Below are positions 1 to 8,810 of a stretch of 64,000 bases of DNA, one piece after another. Position 1 is the first letter of the stretch, and each line of letters opens with the position of its first letter. The notes beneath the pieces are model-generated. The model was not told the origin of the DNA. It saw only the letters and a program-made list of their open reading frames with translations, and made no database searches. Origin of the DNA: JBBSJZ01 sp041739875 (GTDB lineage: Bacteria; Planctomycetota; Planctomycetia; Pirellulales; Pirellulaceae); contig JBGSNA010000024.1 in assembly GCA_041739875.1 (NCBI GenBank), positions 11,066 through 75,065 on the forward strand, in the 5' to 3' direction. The translations under genes and the position numbers were made by a program.

Positions 1-676
1 CGGGCTCAGTCTCAGGAACCATCACTTTGGCAATCAACAATGCGGCGGGAGCACTGATCACGGAAGCGGTGAGCAAATGCGATATATCGATTCCCATCCC
101 GGCGTACACACCGAGCAATCCACCTGTCACCGTCGCAAAGCCGCCGGTCATCATCGCGCACAACTCGCTGCGAGTCATCGTTGCCAAGTAAGGACGCACG
201 ACGAGTGGTGCTTCGGTGTGCCCGACGAATACGTTTGCTGCGGCCGCGAGCGTTTCAACTCCGCTGGTTCCAAGCGTAAATCGCATGCACCATGCCAAAG
301 CCCAAACGAGACGTTGCATGATCCCGATGTGATACAGAATGCTCATCAATGACGAGAAGAAGATGACTGTCGGTAGCACACCAAACGCAAATGTGCCCAA
401 CAGCGAGTCACCGAGCGGATTGTCACCGCCAGCCGAGAACAGAAATCCGCTCCCGCTTTTCACGGTATCCATGACGGCCGAGAATCCGTCACCGATTTGC
501 TGGAATACCCACCGGCCAGGCGATGTTCTAAGAACCAGCACAGCAAGCAAAAACTGCAAAAACAAACCTCCCGCGACAACGCGAAGAGGAAACTTGCGGC
601 GGTTGTCACTCACCAGCCAGGCGATGGCAACAAAGACAAAGATGCCAAGCAAACAGATCATTCGAGCTTGCATCAT
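1..676 (-). CDS. Concentrative nucleoside transporter, NupC family (3' end outside the window)
   Basis: Read on the minus strand from the ATG pair at 676/673, this frame stays open to the window edge, so only the N-terminal ~225 residues are present. It begins with a hydrophobic segment (ICLLGIFVFVAIAWLVSDNR), then a second one, and contains the typical CNT-family stretches QIGDGF, VLPTVIFFSSLMSILYHIG and ANVFVGHTEAPLVVRPY; the last is the signature around the nucleoside and sodium sites. The family imports nucleosides across the inner membrane with sodium or protons. It starts 11 bases after the upp stop, so the two genes probably form one pyrimidine-salvage transcript. No strong ribosome binding site is visible; translational coupling to upp is likely. 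Confidence 0.88.
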   Translation of the reverse strand, partial: MMQARMICLLGIFVFVAIAWLVSDNRRKFPLRVVAGGLFLQFLLAVLVLRTSPGRWVFQQIGDGFSAVMDTVKSGSGFLFSAGGDNPLGDSLLGTFAFGVLPTVIFFSSLMSILYHIGIMQRLVWALAWCMRFTLGTSGVETLAAAANVFVGHTEAPLVVRPYLATMTRSELCAMMTGGFATVTGGLLGVYAGMGIDISHLLTASVISAPAALLIAKVMVPETEP

Positions 677-687
677 CGATCGTCTTG

Positions 688-1323
688 TTAGTGTTGTTGC
701 GGAGTGTCAAAAATTCGATCACCAGCGTCACCTAGTCCAGGCATGATGTACGACTGGCTGTTGAGCTCGGGGTCGATTGCAGCGACAAAAAGCTTCACAT
801 GAGGAAAATCACGTGCGACACGATCAATTCCGGGCTGGGCAGCGATAATGCTCAGCACGCGAATCTCATCGACGCCCCACTGCATCAAGCGGCGGACGAC
901 TAAGTCGATGGAACCACCCGTGGCCAACATGGGGTCAAGCACGAGCGCGACGTTCGGCGCGTTTTCGAGAGGCAGCTTGTCGTAATAGCCGACGGGTTCC
1001 GCAGTCTCTTCATTGCGGTACAAACCGAGATGCCATACGGCTGCGTCAGGCAACAGTTGCAGCAGCGGATCGACCATCCCCAGTCCGGCTCGCAAGATCG
1101 GTACTAATCCGATACGCGTCGCCAAGCATCTCGATGGCGCGTCGGCCAAAGGTGTTTGGATGACAATATCCGTCATCGCTAAATCCTCGGTTGCTCGAAC
1201 ACCAAGCAAGATCGACAGACGCTGGACCGCGAGACGAAACTCACTGGGGCGCGTCGACTTATCGCGGACGCTGCAAAGGTGGTGATCAACGAGTGGATGC
1301 TCGACGCGGACAACTTGACTCAC
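688..1323 (-). CDS. upp: Uracil phosphoribosyltransferase
   Basis: 211 residues, the usual length. Converts uracil and PRPP to UMP in the cytoplasm (pyrimidine salvage). The PRPP-binding loop appears as VLDPMLATGGS and the uracil-binding C-terminal end as SYIMPGLGDAGDRIFDT, both diagnostic of the family. The N-terminal part has the RVEHPLVDHHLCSVRDKST block typical of Upp. The ATG at 1323 fits family starts. It is followed after 11 bases by a nucleoside transporter, which makes sense as a salvage operon. Upstream 1324-1467 is a short intergenic gap with no feature I can name. Confidence 0.96.
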   Translation of the reverse strand: MSQVVRVEHPLVDHHLCSVRDKSTRPSEFRLAVQRLSILLGVRATEDLAMTDIVIQTPLADAPSRCLATRIGLVPILRAGLGMVDPLLQLLPDAAVWHLGLYRNEETAEPVGYYDKLPLENAPNVALVLDPMLATGGSIDLVVRRLMQWGVDEIRVLSIIAAQPGIDRVARDFPHVKLFVAAIDPELNSQSYIMPGLGDAGDRIFDTPQQH

Positions 1324-1467
1324 CGCTAGGTACCACCATGTCTAACGTGGGACTGAAAATAACGACCGCCGACAACCGGTCACTGAATTTAGCCGGTACG
1401 GCATTGTTTTGACACTACCAGGATCGGATTCAGATGCCCTAACGCTCGTGTGTGCTTGAGCTCGCCC

Positions 1468-2316
1468 TTACGCCGAAACGCAAGGGTTCGTTAATGAACC
1501 AACGCCGTCTACTTGCACAGTGCAAACATCGCCGGGTTGTAGAAAACGAGGCGGCTTTCGTGCAGCACCCACGCCAGGTGGTGTTCCAGTGAAAATCAAA
1601 TCACCCGGATGCAAGGTCATGATCTTCGAAAGGTGGGCAATCAATGTGGGAATGTCAAAAATCAGCTGCGCCGTGGTGCTGTTTTGGACGGTTTCACCGC
1701 TCAAAATCATTTGCACGCGTACGTTACCGGGATCCGCAATCCTGTGCCTCGGAACGACACACGGACCAATCGGGCCAAACGTATCAAACGACTTTCCAAG
1801 CAGCCATTGGCCACCCGGTCGCCCCTTTTGCCAATCACGAGCGGAGACATCGTGTCCACAGGTGTAGCCAAAGACATGCTCCATCGCCGAGGCCTCATGG
1901 ATATTCTTGCCACCTCGTCCAATGACCACCACGAATTCCGCTTCATAATCCACTTGAGTTGCATTGGACGGCAATTGAATGGCTTCGCCATGGCCAACCA
2001 GAGCCGTGTTGAACTTGCTAAAGACAACAGGCTCCGTCGGAATTTCTGATCCCGTTTCGATGGCGTGGTCGCGATAGTTCAGCCCGATACAAATGATTTT
2101 CTCAGGTGGCGGCACCGGTGGAAGCAACGTCTCAACAGGTTGCCAGTCTCCCGCCTTTGGCTCCGGTATCGCCTCAAACCACTGGGCCTCTTGCTCGAAC
2201 AGTTCGCTTGCCTGCGGCACCACGTCAAGCAGCTTACTCAGAGGACATAGCTGGTTGTCGCGATAGAGAGCGTATTCCGGCGCGCCCCAGGAATTGATGA
2301 AACGACAAATCGACAT
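1468..2316 (-). CDS. Fumarylacetoacetate hydrolase (FAH) family protein
   Basis: 282 residues. The C-terminal two thirds are an FAH catalytic domain: IICIGLNYRDHAIETG opens it, YEAEFVVVIGRGGKNI carries the metal-binding acidic residues, followed by GYTCGHDVSARDWQ and LHPGDLIFTGTPPGVG. The N-terminal ~60 residues match the short lid region seen in 2-hydroxyhepta-2,4-diene-1,7-dioate isomerase and ureidoglycolate-lyase-like members. Members cleave or isomerise diketo acids or decarboxylate oxaloacetate using Mg2+; the substrate cannot be told from sequence. It lies alone between upp and an FAD oxidoreductase on the same strand, 51 bases from the latter, so co-transcription is possible. Confidence 0.9.
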   Translation of the reverse strand: MSICRFINSWGAPEYALYRDNQLCPLSKLLDVVPQASELFEQEAQWFEAIPEPKAGDWQPVETLLPPVPPPEKIICIGLNYRDHAIETGSEIPTEPVVFSKFNTALVGHGEAIQLPSNATQVDYEAEFVVVIGRGGKNIHEASAMEHVFGYTCGHDVSARDWQKGRPGGQWLLGKSFDTFGPIGPCVVPRHRIADPGNVRVQMILSGETVQNSTTAQLIFDIPTLIAHLSKIMTLHPGDLIFTGTPPGVGAARKPPRFLQPGDVCTVQVDGVGSLTNPCVSA

Positions 2317-2367
2317 GAATGAAATCCAGACTAACAGTTTAAGAAATGACGAGCTTTGAGCAGCGTG

Positions 2368-3798
2368 CTAAACCGAAGCTTTTTGTTGGCTGAGAAGCTG
2401 GTCGACTTCATTGCTAACAATCACGCCGTAGTTAATCGCACCGAGCCAGCCGCTCATGATGATGCCAACGCTACCGGCGTGGTACATACCACCGACTTGC
2501 TTGGACAACTCACGACTGACACCGAGCCCCTCAAACTTGGTTCCGAAACTCGCGCCGAGTTCGTGCCGAGTATAGTGGTTGAACGTTCTTGGTGTCGCCG
2601 CTTCGGCACGATCGATCTTATTGCGAACACCCGGAATGTATCGCTCGAGTGCTTCCAAAGTCGTTTCCACTAGGTCCTGTTTGCTTGCGACGTAGTCTTC
2701 GTCGGAGAGATCAGCCCAATCTTTCCAGTTCGCGTTCGTACTGCTGACGATCGCGAAGCGCCGCTTGCCCTCGGGACGCGTGTTTGGGTAATAAAAACTG
2801 AACGTGCGGCTGGTAATGTCGCGGCTCAAGAGCAAGTCGGTGCGAAACTCTTTGGCGGTGCTTGTAAAAAACAGATCACCGCTTGATTCGTCGATTTCTT
2901 CGCCGGGCTTGAGCGCCATGTAGACTTGTGTGCTGCTATTGTTCAGCCGCACAGCTTCAGTCCGCTCGACATAGTCGTTGTCCAGCACATCGCGTGGCAA
3001 CATCTTCAATATCGTGGTACGCAAGTTCGCGTTGCTGACGATGGCACGGCACCGAATCGTCCGATCGTGGATTTGGACAGACGAAACCTGTCCGTTGCTC
3101 ACATTGATTTTCTCGACGGGACAGTTGATTCGAATATCGACGCCGTTGCTTTCAAGCTCTTTCTTCATTCGCGAAACAAGGTCCTCGGTGCCACCTTCGT
3201 AAATGAACACACCCTTGCTCATGAAGTTGCTAAATACGATTCCGTAAGTGATGGCGGGATCTTCGAGTGTGCTGCCGTTCGCGTACGTGATGGGTTCCAT
3301 CAACAGTCGTACGACGTCATCACGACCAGGGAAGAAACGATCGAATAGCTGACGTGTCGTTGTTGCTTGATCATCATAGAAGTTCATTCCTCGCGCGGTG
3401 TCAAAGAAATCACTGACGGTTTGAGGGGCGATGCCGAATTGGCTGGTGAGCAACTTTGTGAAATCTTCGCGATTGAATGTTGTCGTCAGCGAGAACATCG
3501 GATTGTCGAAGCGGATGTTCTTGAGTTGCTTAATCCGACCCGCGATGTCTTCGTTCCAATAACGGCGACATGACTTGATCATGCCGTGCGGAAATCCGTG
3601 CAACGACACGTCAAAGATGTGACCACCGGGACGCAAGAACCAGGTAGCCAAGCCGCCGAGCTTGTAGTGTTGTTCGGCGAGCAAAACTCGATATCCAGCG
3701 CGACCGAGGATGTTAGCCGAGGTCATCCCAGCGAGGCCGCTGCCAATCACCACCACGTCGTACTCGTCCGCGGCACCTTTTAAAAAATCACGAGCCAT
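2368..3798 (-). CDS. FAD-dependent phytoene desaturase / retinol saturase-like oxidoreductase
   Basis: 476 residues. The N-terminus has the Rossmann dinucleotide motif YDVVVIGSGLAGMTSANILG, then LLAEQHYKLGGLATWF, the pattern of CrtI-type and all-trans-retinol 13,14-reductase-type enzymes. The C-terminus has GGMYHAGSVGIIMSGWLGAINYG, matching the second FAD-contacting block of the family. Members desaturate, saturate or isomerise polyene chains at the membrane. Planctomycetes make C30/C40 carotenoids and hopanoids, so a role in polyene lipids is a reasonable inference, but no other carotenoid gene is in this window and the substrate is unknown. The ATG at 3798 is the only start that keeps the Rossmann fold whole. 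Confidence 0.85.
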   Translation of the reverse strand: MARDFLKGAADEYDVVVIGSGLAGMTSANILGRAGYRVLLAEQHYKLGGLATWFLRPGGHIFDVSLHGFPHGMIKSCRRYWNEDIAGRIKQLKNIRFDNPMFSLTTTFNREDFTKLLTSQFGIAPQTVSDFFDTARGMNFYDDQATTTRQLFDRFFPGRDDVVRLLMEPITYANGSTLEDPAITYGIVFSNFMSKGVFIYEGGTEDLVSRMKKELESNGVDIRINCPVEKINVSNGQVSSVQIHDRTIRCRAIVSNANLRTTILKMLPRDVLDNDYVERTEAVRLNNSSTQVYMALKPGEEIDESSGDLFFTSTAKEFRTDLLLSRDITSRTFSFYYPNTRPEGKRRFAIVSSTNANWKDWADLSDEDYVASKQDLVETTLEALERYIPGVRNKIDRAEAATPRTFNHYTRHELGASFGTKFEGLGVSRELSKQVGGMYHAGSVGIIMSGWLGAINYGVIVSNEVDQLLSQQKASV

Positions 3799-3869
3799 AA
3801 ATCAGTCGTCAGTCAACAGTGGTCGGTGGATAGAAACAGTGGTTGGTGAAATGACAATCGACAGAACAT

Positions 3870-4559
3870 TTACAGGGGTCGATCGTCGGGTTGCAGTTCA
3901 GCGTAAACGCCAATTTGGTCTTGTTCGGGGGATCGGTCACCGTAAAGCAACAAGCCGCCTTCGCCGACAATCCATCGTTCGTCGAGCAATCGAATCGACT
4001 CGCTCGACACAGCGGACATCGTCTGGCGACCGACTCCCGTGCTCACCGCATCGTGCGATTCGCGAAAAACATGGACGTGCGGTGGCGGCAAAACCGTGGC
4101 GACGCGTTTGGTTCCTCGTTCAGACCGGATGATTGTAGTGATTTTCCACCGCTGGTCGCGGGGATCTTCGAGAATCTGGACTGTGACCAATGACTCCCCG
4201 GGCGGCACGTTGACCGCAGCGAACCAATCAGGTCCCATCGACCCCAAAGGCCACAGCGAACTGTAAGCCACGCGATACTTTACCGAGTCGGGAACTCGTA
4301 TTCGCAGTCGATATGTCAGCGGTTCGTCGCTTGGAACACGTACTGCGGCAATTTGCCCTGATGCCGTCTCCGCCAAATAGCCTGTTTCTAGTCGCAATCG
4401 AGTCAATTGCGAGGTCGCTTGCTGGAGTCTCGCTCGAGTCGTGACATAAGCGAGGGCCAAGCCGATAAAAACGGTGACGGCAAGCAATTTCGCAAGGCTA
4501 AACGTCATCGCACAAGAACCAACAAGCGGTGAATCGGGTTGCTCCTCAGCCATCAGCAT
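3870..4559 (-). CDS. Hypothetical membrane-anchored protein
   Basis: 229 residues, not recognised. One membrane segment near residues 19-40 (FSLAKLLAVTVFIGLALAYV), then a short coiled-coil-like stretch (RARLQQATSQLTRLRLETGYL) and a soluble domain of about 170 residues with beta-rich character (EPLTYRLRIRVPDSVKYRV; ESLVTVQILEDPRDQRW). The topology suggests a small inner-membrane protein with its bulk outside the cytoplasm. Its ATG shares a base with the stop of the upstream tatD gene (TAATG), so it is very likely translationally coupled. The role is unknown. Confidence 0.75.
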   Translation of the reverse strand: MLMAEEQPDSPLVGSCAMTFSLAKLLAVTVFIGLALAYVTTRARLQQATSQLTRLRLETGYLAETASGQIAAVRVPSDEPLTYRLRIRVPDSVKYRVAYSSLWPLGSMGPDWFAAVNVPPGESLVTVQILEDPRDQRWKITTIIRSERGTKRVATVLPPPHVHVFRESHDAVSTGVGRQTMSAVSSESIRLLDERWIVGEGGLLLYGDRSPEQDQIGVYAELQPDDRPL

Positions 4560-5338
4560 TACGGCAATTGCAGGAGTCGCTTTGCATTCGCCGTCGTGAT
4601 TTCCGCCAACTCATCTGGTTTCATTTTTCGGACATCCGCCAAGCATCTTAGTGTGTGTTCCACTCGAGCTGGTTCGTTGGGTCGCTTGCCCCGAAACGGC
4701 TCGGGGCTCAGGTACGGTGAATCAGTCTCGATCAGCAAGCGGTCCAGTGGCACTTGGCGTGCCACTTCTCGGAGCTCATCGCTTTTCTTGAATGTGACCA
4801 TACCCGCAAAGCTAATATAAAGTCCCAAATCCAAACACTGCTTCGCGATCGCGGTGTCTCCCGTGTATGAGTGCATCACGCCAGAGGGCAATCTCGAATG
4901 CGAACGCAACTGATCAACAATCTCGGTGGCGCTTTCACGCATGTGAATGACCATCGGCAGTGAGGTCGCAATCGCCAGCTCAATGTGCCGATCAAAGTAT
5001 TCTCGCTGTACGGCAAGTGGCGCGTCGTCCCAGTAACAATCGAGGCCCGTTTCTCCGATCGCCCGGACGCCTGGGTACCCCGCGAGATCTTCAATCTCGG
5101 CCCAGCCTTCCTCAGTAACCTTCGCAACATAATTCGGTTGGATGCCGACGGTAGCGAACAGGTAACCCTTGTATTGACCAGCAAGTTCACATGCTCGACG
5201 GCTGGTTTCAACGTCCACACCAATGACATTGATACCGACGACACCAGCGGACTGTGCGCGTTGGATGACACTCGCCACATCCGCCTCAAATGCATCGGAG
5301 TTCAAATGAGCATGCGTATCGAACATTGCAAGTGGCAT
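4559..5338 (-). CDS. tatD: TatD family metal-dependent hydrolase
   Basis: 259 residues, the normal length for TatD/YcfH/YjjV nucleases. All metal ligands are visible: the HxH of FDTHAHLNSD, the Glu of AIGETGLDCYWD, His in MVIHMRES, His in GVMHSYTGD and the C-terminal Asp in LLIETDSPYLSPEPFRGKRP. The family acts as 3'-5' exonuclease or on D-aminoacyl-tRNA-like substrates in the cytoplasm. The start could be 5338 or the Met four codons in (5326). It lies 16 bases after the cdsA-like gene and overlaps the next gene by one base, so it sits inside a leuB-cdsA-tatD transcript. Confidence 0.94.
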   Translation of the reverse strand: MPLAMFDTHAHLNSDAFEADVASVIQRAQSAGVVGINVIGVDVETSRRACELAGQYKGYLFATVGIQPNYVAKVTEEGWAEIEDLAGYPGVRAIGETGLDCYWDDAPLAVQREYFDRHIELAIATSLPMVIHMRESATEIVDQLRSHSRLPSGVMHSYTGDTAIAKQCLDLGLYISFAGMVTFKKSDELREVARQVPLDRLLIETDSPYLSPEPFRGKRPNEPARVEHTLRCLADVRKMKPDELAEITTANAKRLLQLP

Positions 5339-5354
5339 CGGTGTCCGCAGTGAC

Positions 5355-6380
5355 TTACGTGTAAAAGAATCGTGTCAGGTGATAGAACACTGGCGCGGCA
5401 AAACAGATATTGTCGATTTGGTCCAGCACGCCAGCGTGACCTTGCACGAGAGTGCCTGTGTCGGTGACGCCACGGTCGCGCTTGATGGCACTCATGGTCA
5501 GAGTTCCGGCGCTCGCCATCACAGTCACGACGGCGCCAAGAACGCCAGCTTCCCACGGATGAAAGGGAGTTGCCCAGTAAAGCGAAGCGGCGATTAGACC
5601 GGTGGTCACCATGGCTCCAAAGAAACCCTCCCAGGTACGCGAGGCATTGATTTTCTCCGCAATCACGTGCTGGCCCGCCAACCGACTCCATGCACGCTCG
5701 AGAACCGACGCGAGTTGTGCAATGAGAACAAGAAAGACGAGCAGACTCACCGCACTCCCATCCCAAGGCTCGCCACCGGTTCGTACGAGTTGCAAGTCCA
5801 ACAGTGCCGGAGCGTAACTGAGCGAGTAAACGCAAATCAGCAAACCGGCTTGGATCTTGGCACTCCGCTCGAGAAATCGTTTGTAATCACCAGCGATCGC
5901 AGCCCGCGCAGGTATAAACAAGCTCGCGTATACCGGAATCATGATGCTGTACAGGCCATAGAAGTCGACGTCACTTGCGCCGACAAGCCAACTCGGCGGT
6001 GTGCTACCTAGGCCGATCAGCAAGTATTGCAGCGGCGTGAACACGAAGAACACCCAAAACAACGTGCGGTGATCACCACGCCGCGTCGGGGTCATCGAGA
6101 TGAATTCTCGCAAGGCCCAGAACGATACGAAGCCAAACAAGATCACGACACCCACTCGGTGCAGCAGGAACCCAAACACCAGAATCGCAGCCATCATCCA
6201 CCAGACGCGAATCCGATGGTTGAAGCGACGAATCAGTGCGGACTCAATTCCAAGATTCTCGCGACGCGAGAGCACGAGACCAACCGCCGTAGCGATCCCC
6301 AGCGCCGAGAGAATCACGGCGAGAAGGATATACGTGCCTGACGTCAGCCAGTTGCTTGCTGCGAGCGGAAAGAATGGCAC
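5355..6380 (-). CDS. cdsA: Phosphatidate cytidylyltransferase (CdsA-like)
   Basis: 341 residues with many hydrophobic segments. Enzymes of this family make CDP-diacylglycerol from phosphatidate and CTP in the inner membrane. The stretch INASRTWEGFFGA matches the conserved middle motif. The C-terminal signature (residues 297-323) is present but divergent: SAIKR is kept, the usual Lys-Asp is Thr306-Asp307, the usual PGHGG is QGHAG and the usual DR is Asp320-Gln321. Only 5 bases separate it from the leuB stop, so it is co-transcribed with leuB. A minor possibility is that this is a paralogue and the main CdsA lies elsewhere. Confidence 0.87.
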   Translation of the reverse strand: MPFFPLAASNWLTSGTYILLAVILSALGIATAVGLVLSRRENLGIESALIRRFNHRIRVWWMMAAILVFGFLLHRVGVVILFGFVSFWALREFISMTPTRRGDHRTLFWVFFVFTPLQYLLIGLGSTPPSWLVGASDVDFYGLYSIMIPVYASLFIPARAAIAGDYKRFLERSAKIQAGLLICVYSLSYAPALLDLQLVRTGGEPWDGSAVSLLVFLVLIAQLASVLERAWSRLAGQHVIAEKINASRTWEGFFGAMVTTGLIAASLYWATPFHPWEAGVLGAVVTVMASAGTLTMSAIKRDRGVTDTGTLVQGHAGVLDQIDNICFAAPVFYHLTRFFYT

Positions 6381-6385
6381 TGGCG

Positions 6386-7459
6386 TTAAGCCCCGAGTCG
6401 CTGAATGACGGCATCGGTCATCTCGATCGTGCCAATCGACTTGGCTCCGCGAGCGATGTCCGCCGTGCGAAGCCCATCTTCGAGAACTTTTTCTACCGCA
6501 GCCTCAATCGCATCCGCTTCCGTCGCGAGCGACAGCGAGTGACGTAACATCATTGCCGCCGCAAGAATCGTCGCCAACGGATTCGCGATTCCCTTGCCAG
6601 CAATGTCGGGAGCCGAACCATGGATTGGCTCATACAAGCCGGGACCGTCGCTACCCAGTGATGCACTCGGAAGCATACCAAGTGAACCTGGAAGCATCGA
6701 CGCTTCATCGGTAAGGATGTCTCCGAACATGTTGCCGGTGACAACCACGTCAAAGTCACGCGGACGATTGATCAAATGCATCGCCATCGAGTCGACAAGC
6801 ACGACATCGAACTGGACATCAGGGTACTCTTCCTTCATCACGCGCGCCGCAACTTGCCGCCACAATCGCATCGGCTCGAGCACGTTTGCCTTGTCGACAC
6901 TCGTCAAATGATTGCGTCGCCCCCGTGCCGCCTGTGCCGCCAAACGTACCACGCGTTCGACTTCGAAAACGCTGTAAACCATCGATTGGAAAGCCGACTC
7001 AGTCGCTCCGCTACCCTCGCGGCCGGACGGACCAAAGTAAATACCGCCAGTCAACTCGCGAAAGAACAGAATGTCGGTGCCTTGGATGATCTCTGGCTTG
7101 AGCGGCGAAGCATCGGCAAGTTGCGAGAACATGCGGATTGGCCGCAAGTTAGCAAACAAGCCGAGTTCCTTGCGGATCTTCAGCAAACCAGCCTCCGGGC
7201 GAGTCTTGGCCGTTGGATCGTCCCATTTGGGACCGCCCACAGCACCCAGCAAAATCGCGTGGCTGGCGCGACAAGCGTCGATCGTCGCTTGGGGCAACGG
7301 GTCGCCACACGTATCGATCGCAATCCCGCCGATAAGATGCGAAGTGAAATGAAATTCGTGACCAAACTTTTTTGAGACCGCGATCAAAACGCGGTGAGTT
7401 TGCTCAACGATCTCGGGACCGATGCCATCGCCAGGCAACAGAACTAGGTTGGCTTTCAA
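6386..7459 (-). CDS. leuB: 3-isopropylmalate dehydrogenase
   Basis: 357 residues, full length. It oxidises and decarboxylates 3-isopropylmalate with NAD+ in leucine biosynthesis. Seen: LLPGDGIGPEIVEQT at the N-terminus, LLGAVGGPKWDDP, LRKELGLFANLRPI-type segment (residues ~95-110), RELTGGIYFG, the Lys of TSVDKANVLE, the Asp-rich VVTGNMFGDILTDEASM metal site and YEPIHGSAPDIAGKG for NAD. These separate LeuB from isocitrate dehydrogenase. No other leucine gene is present here. It heads a minus-strand run with cdsA, tatD and a small membrane protein. Confidence 0.97.
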   Translation of the reverse strand: MKANLVLLPGDGIGPEIVEQTHRVLIAVSKKFGHEFHFTSHLIGGIAIDTCGDPLPQATIDACRASHAILLGAVGGPKWDDPTAKTRPEAGLLKIRKELGLFANLRPIRMFSQLADASPLKPEIIQGTDILFFRELTGGIYFGPSGREGSGATESAFQSMVYSVFEVERVVRLAAQAARGRRNHLTSVDKANVLEPMRLWRQVAARVMKEEYPDVQFDVVLVDSMAMHLINRPRDFDVVVTGNMFGDILTDEASMLPGSLGMLPSASLGSDGPGLYEPIHGSAPDIAGKGIANPLATILAAAMMLRHSLSLATEADAIEAAVEKVLEDGLRTADIARGAKSIGTIEMTDAVIQRLGA

Positions 7460-7572
7460 GGGAACGTGGGGGGCTAGTGTGTGAATGAAGTGATCTTGGG
7501 CGGCTCACAATCTAATCGACACGAGCGGCTTTCCCCAGGGCTGAGCCGGGAACGATACGGGGAAGCTCCAAT

Positions 7573-8646
7573 TCACGCCTGAGCCGCCTCGTTGATCCGT
7601 TGTTTCAACGGCGCGGGGTTCTTCATGCGATCGGCGACCAGGTTCGCTTCCTCCACTCGCAACTGGGCATCTTCTTTTTGACCATTCGCGGTGAGTGCTC
7701 GAATCAGCACACACAGCATTTGTGCTTCGACATAGTCTTGGCCAAGCCCGCGAATTTCTTTGTAACCCTGTTTAGCCATCGTGACCGCCGTTTCCAGCTG
7801 GCCGACTTCGAGATGGTAGTCGCACCAATAGCGGAAAAACGGGAACCCGGCTGGTCGCTCGGGATGCGGGTTCTTTGAATGCTGCTGACTCGCAGCCAAT
7901 GCTCGACGCCCCAATTTCGCCAGCGCTAACGCATGCGCTCCCAGTGCTGCCAAACGATCCGTGTCCTCCTCATCACCTGCCTTGCCAAGCTTCCACATTC
8001 GCTCGACAGCGTTATGGAGTTCGTCCCAGTCCTGTTCCATATACGCCAAGTCACAATCGAACGTCACGACATGCATGAAGTAATCCGGGTCATCGAGCGA
8101 CTTCGCATTGGACCACATCTCGTCGCGAGTTTGCTTTGCCAGAGCAATCTCTCCTAAAGCGATTTCCGATTCGTAGCGATTCCCTAGCGAAAGCAACCGG
8201 TCTTCTTCGTCAGCGATCGGCGAGTCGACAACGAGTTGGTCGATGAAACGAATCTCGTCGGCATAACCGGCTGGATCGACGAGCGTGTACGCGGTTGCAA
8301 GCATGTTATTCGTCGCAAGCCGGAGTGGACTCTCGGCGAACGCATCATCGCGTGTCGCAATCGCCGCCGGCCCCAGCACTTCGATGCCTTCATGAGCTCG
8401 GTGCGCCGTTCCAACAAGTTCATTGCCGAGATGAAAGTCGAAAAGAAACGAGACGGCCTCGTCATCCAGTTCACGAACCGCCTTGGCCGCTTGACGGAGT
8501 TTTTTCAGCAGCGCGGCTAGCGATTCCGACTCGAAGGCGTCTTCAACCTTGTCGGCCGCATCGACGAGAATCTGCAACTCTTCGGGGGAACGGTGCTCTT
8601 GGTACTCGACGAGGAAGTCTTCGAGCAGATCATAGATTTGGGACAT
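7573..8646 (-). CDS. Hypothetical protein with TPR-like helical repeats
   Basis: 357 residues from the ATG at 8646 (MSQIYDLLEDFLVEYQ). The frame is open 33 codons further upstream, but that part looks non-coding. The protein is almost entirely alpha-helical and acidic, with repeated helix pairs such as LLSLGNRYESEIALGEIALAK, LAALGAHALALAKLG and YVEAQMLCVLIRALTANG spaced like tetratricopeptide repeats. No catalytic motif is seen. TPR proteins usually act as cytoplasmic scaffolds. The gap to leuB (7460-7572) has no visible feature. I do not recognise a specific family. Confidence 0.75.
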   Translation of the reverse strand: MSQIYDLLEDFLVEYQEHRSPEELQILVDAADKVEDAFESESLAALLKKLRQAAKAVRELDDEAVSFLFDFHLGNELVGTAHRAHEGIEVLGPAAIATRDDAFAESPLRLATNNMLATAYTLVDPAGYADEIRFIDQLVVDSPIADEEDRLLSLGNRYESEIALGEIALAKQTRDEMWSNAKSLDDPDYFMHVVTFDCDLAYMEQDWDELHNAVERMWKLGKAGDEEDTDRLAALGAHALALAKLGRRALAASQQHSKNPHPERPAGFPFFRYWCDYHLEVGQLETAVTMAKQGYKEIRGLGQDYVEAQMLCVLIRALTANGQKEDAQLRVEEANLVADRMKNPAPLKQRINEAAQA

Positions 8647-8810
8647 GGTGTTTGGATCGTCATAACCAGAATGTTCGGAAGCGTTTGTGGAATCGTCCCA
8701 GTTTGCCAGACTTGTTTGGAGACCTCGGCAAAGAGAAGGCTGCACAATCTAGTTGTAGAGTCGATCGCCCTTCGACGCCATGATCTCACAAAATCCATTG
8801 CTCTTTGAAA

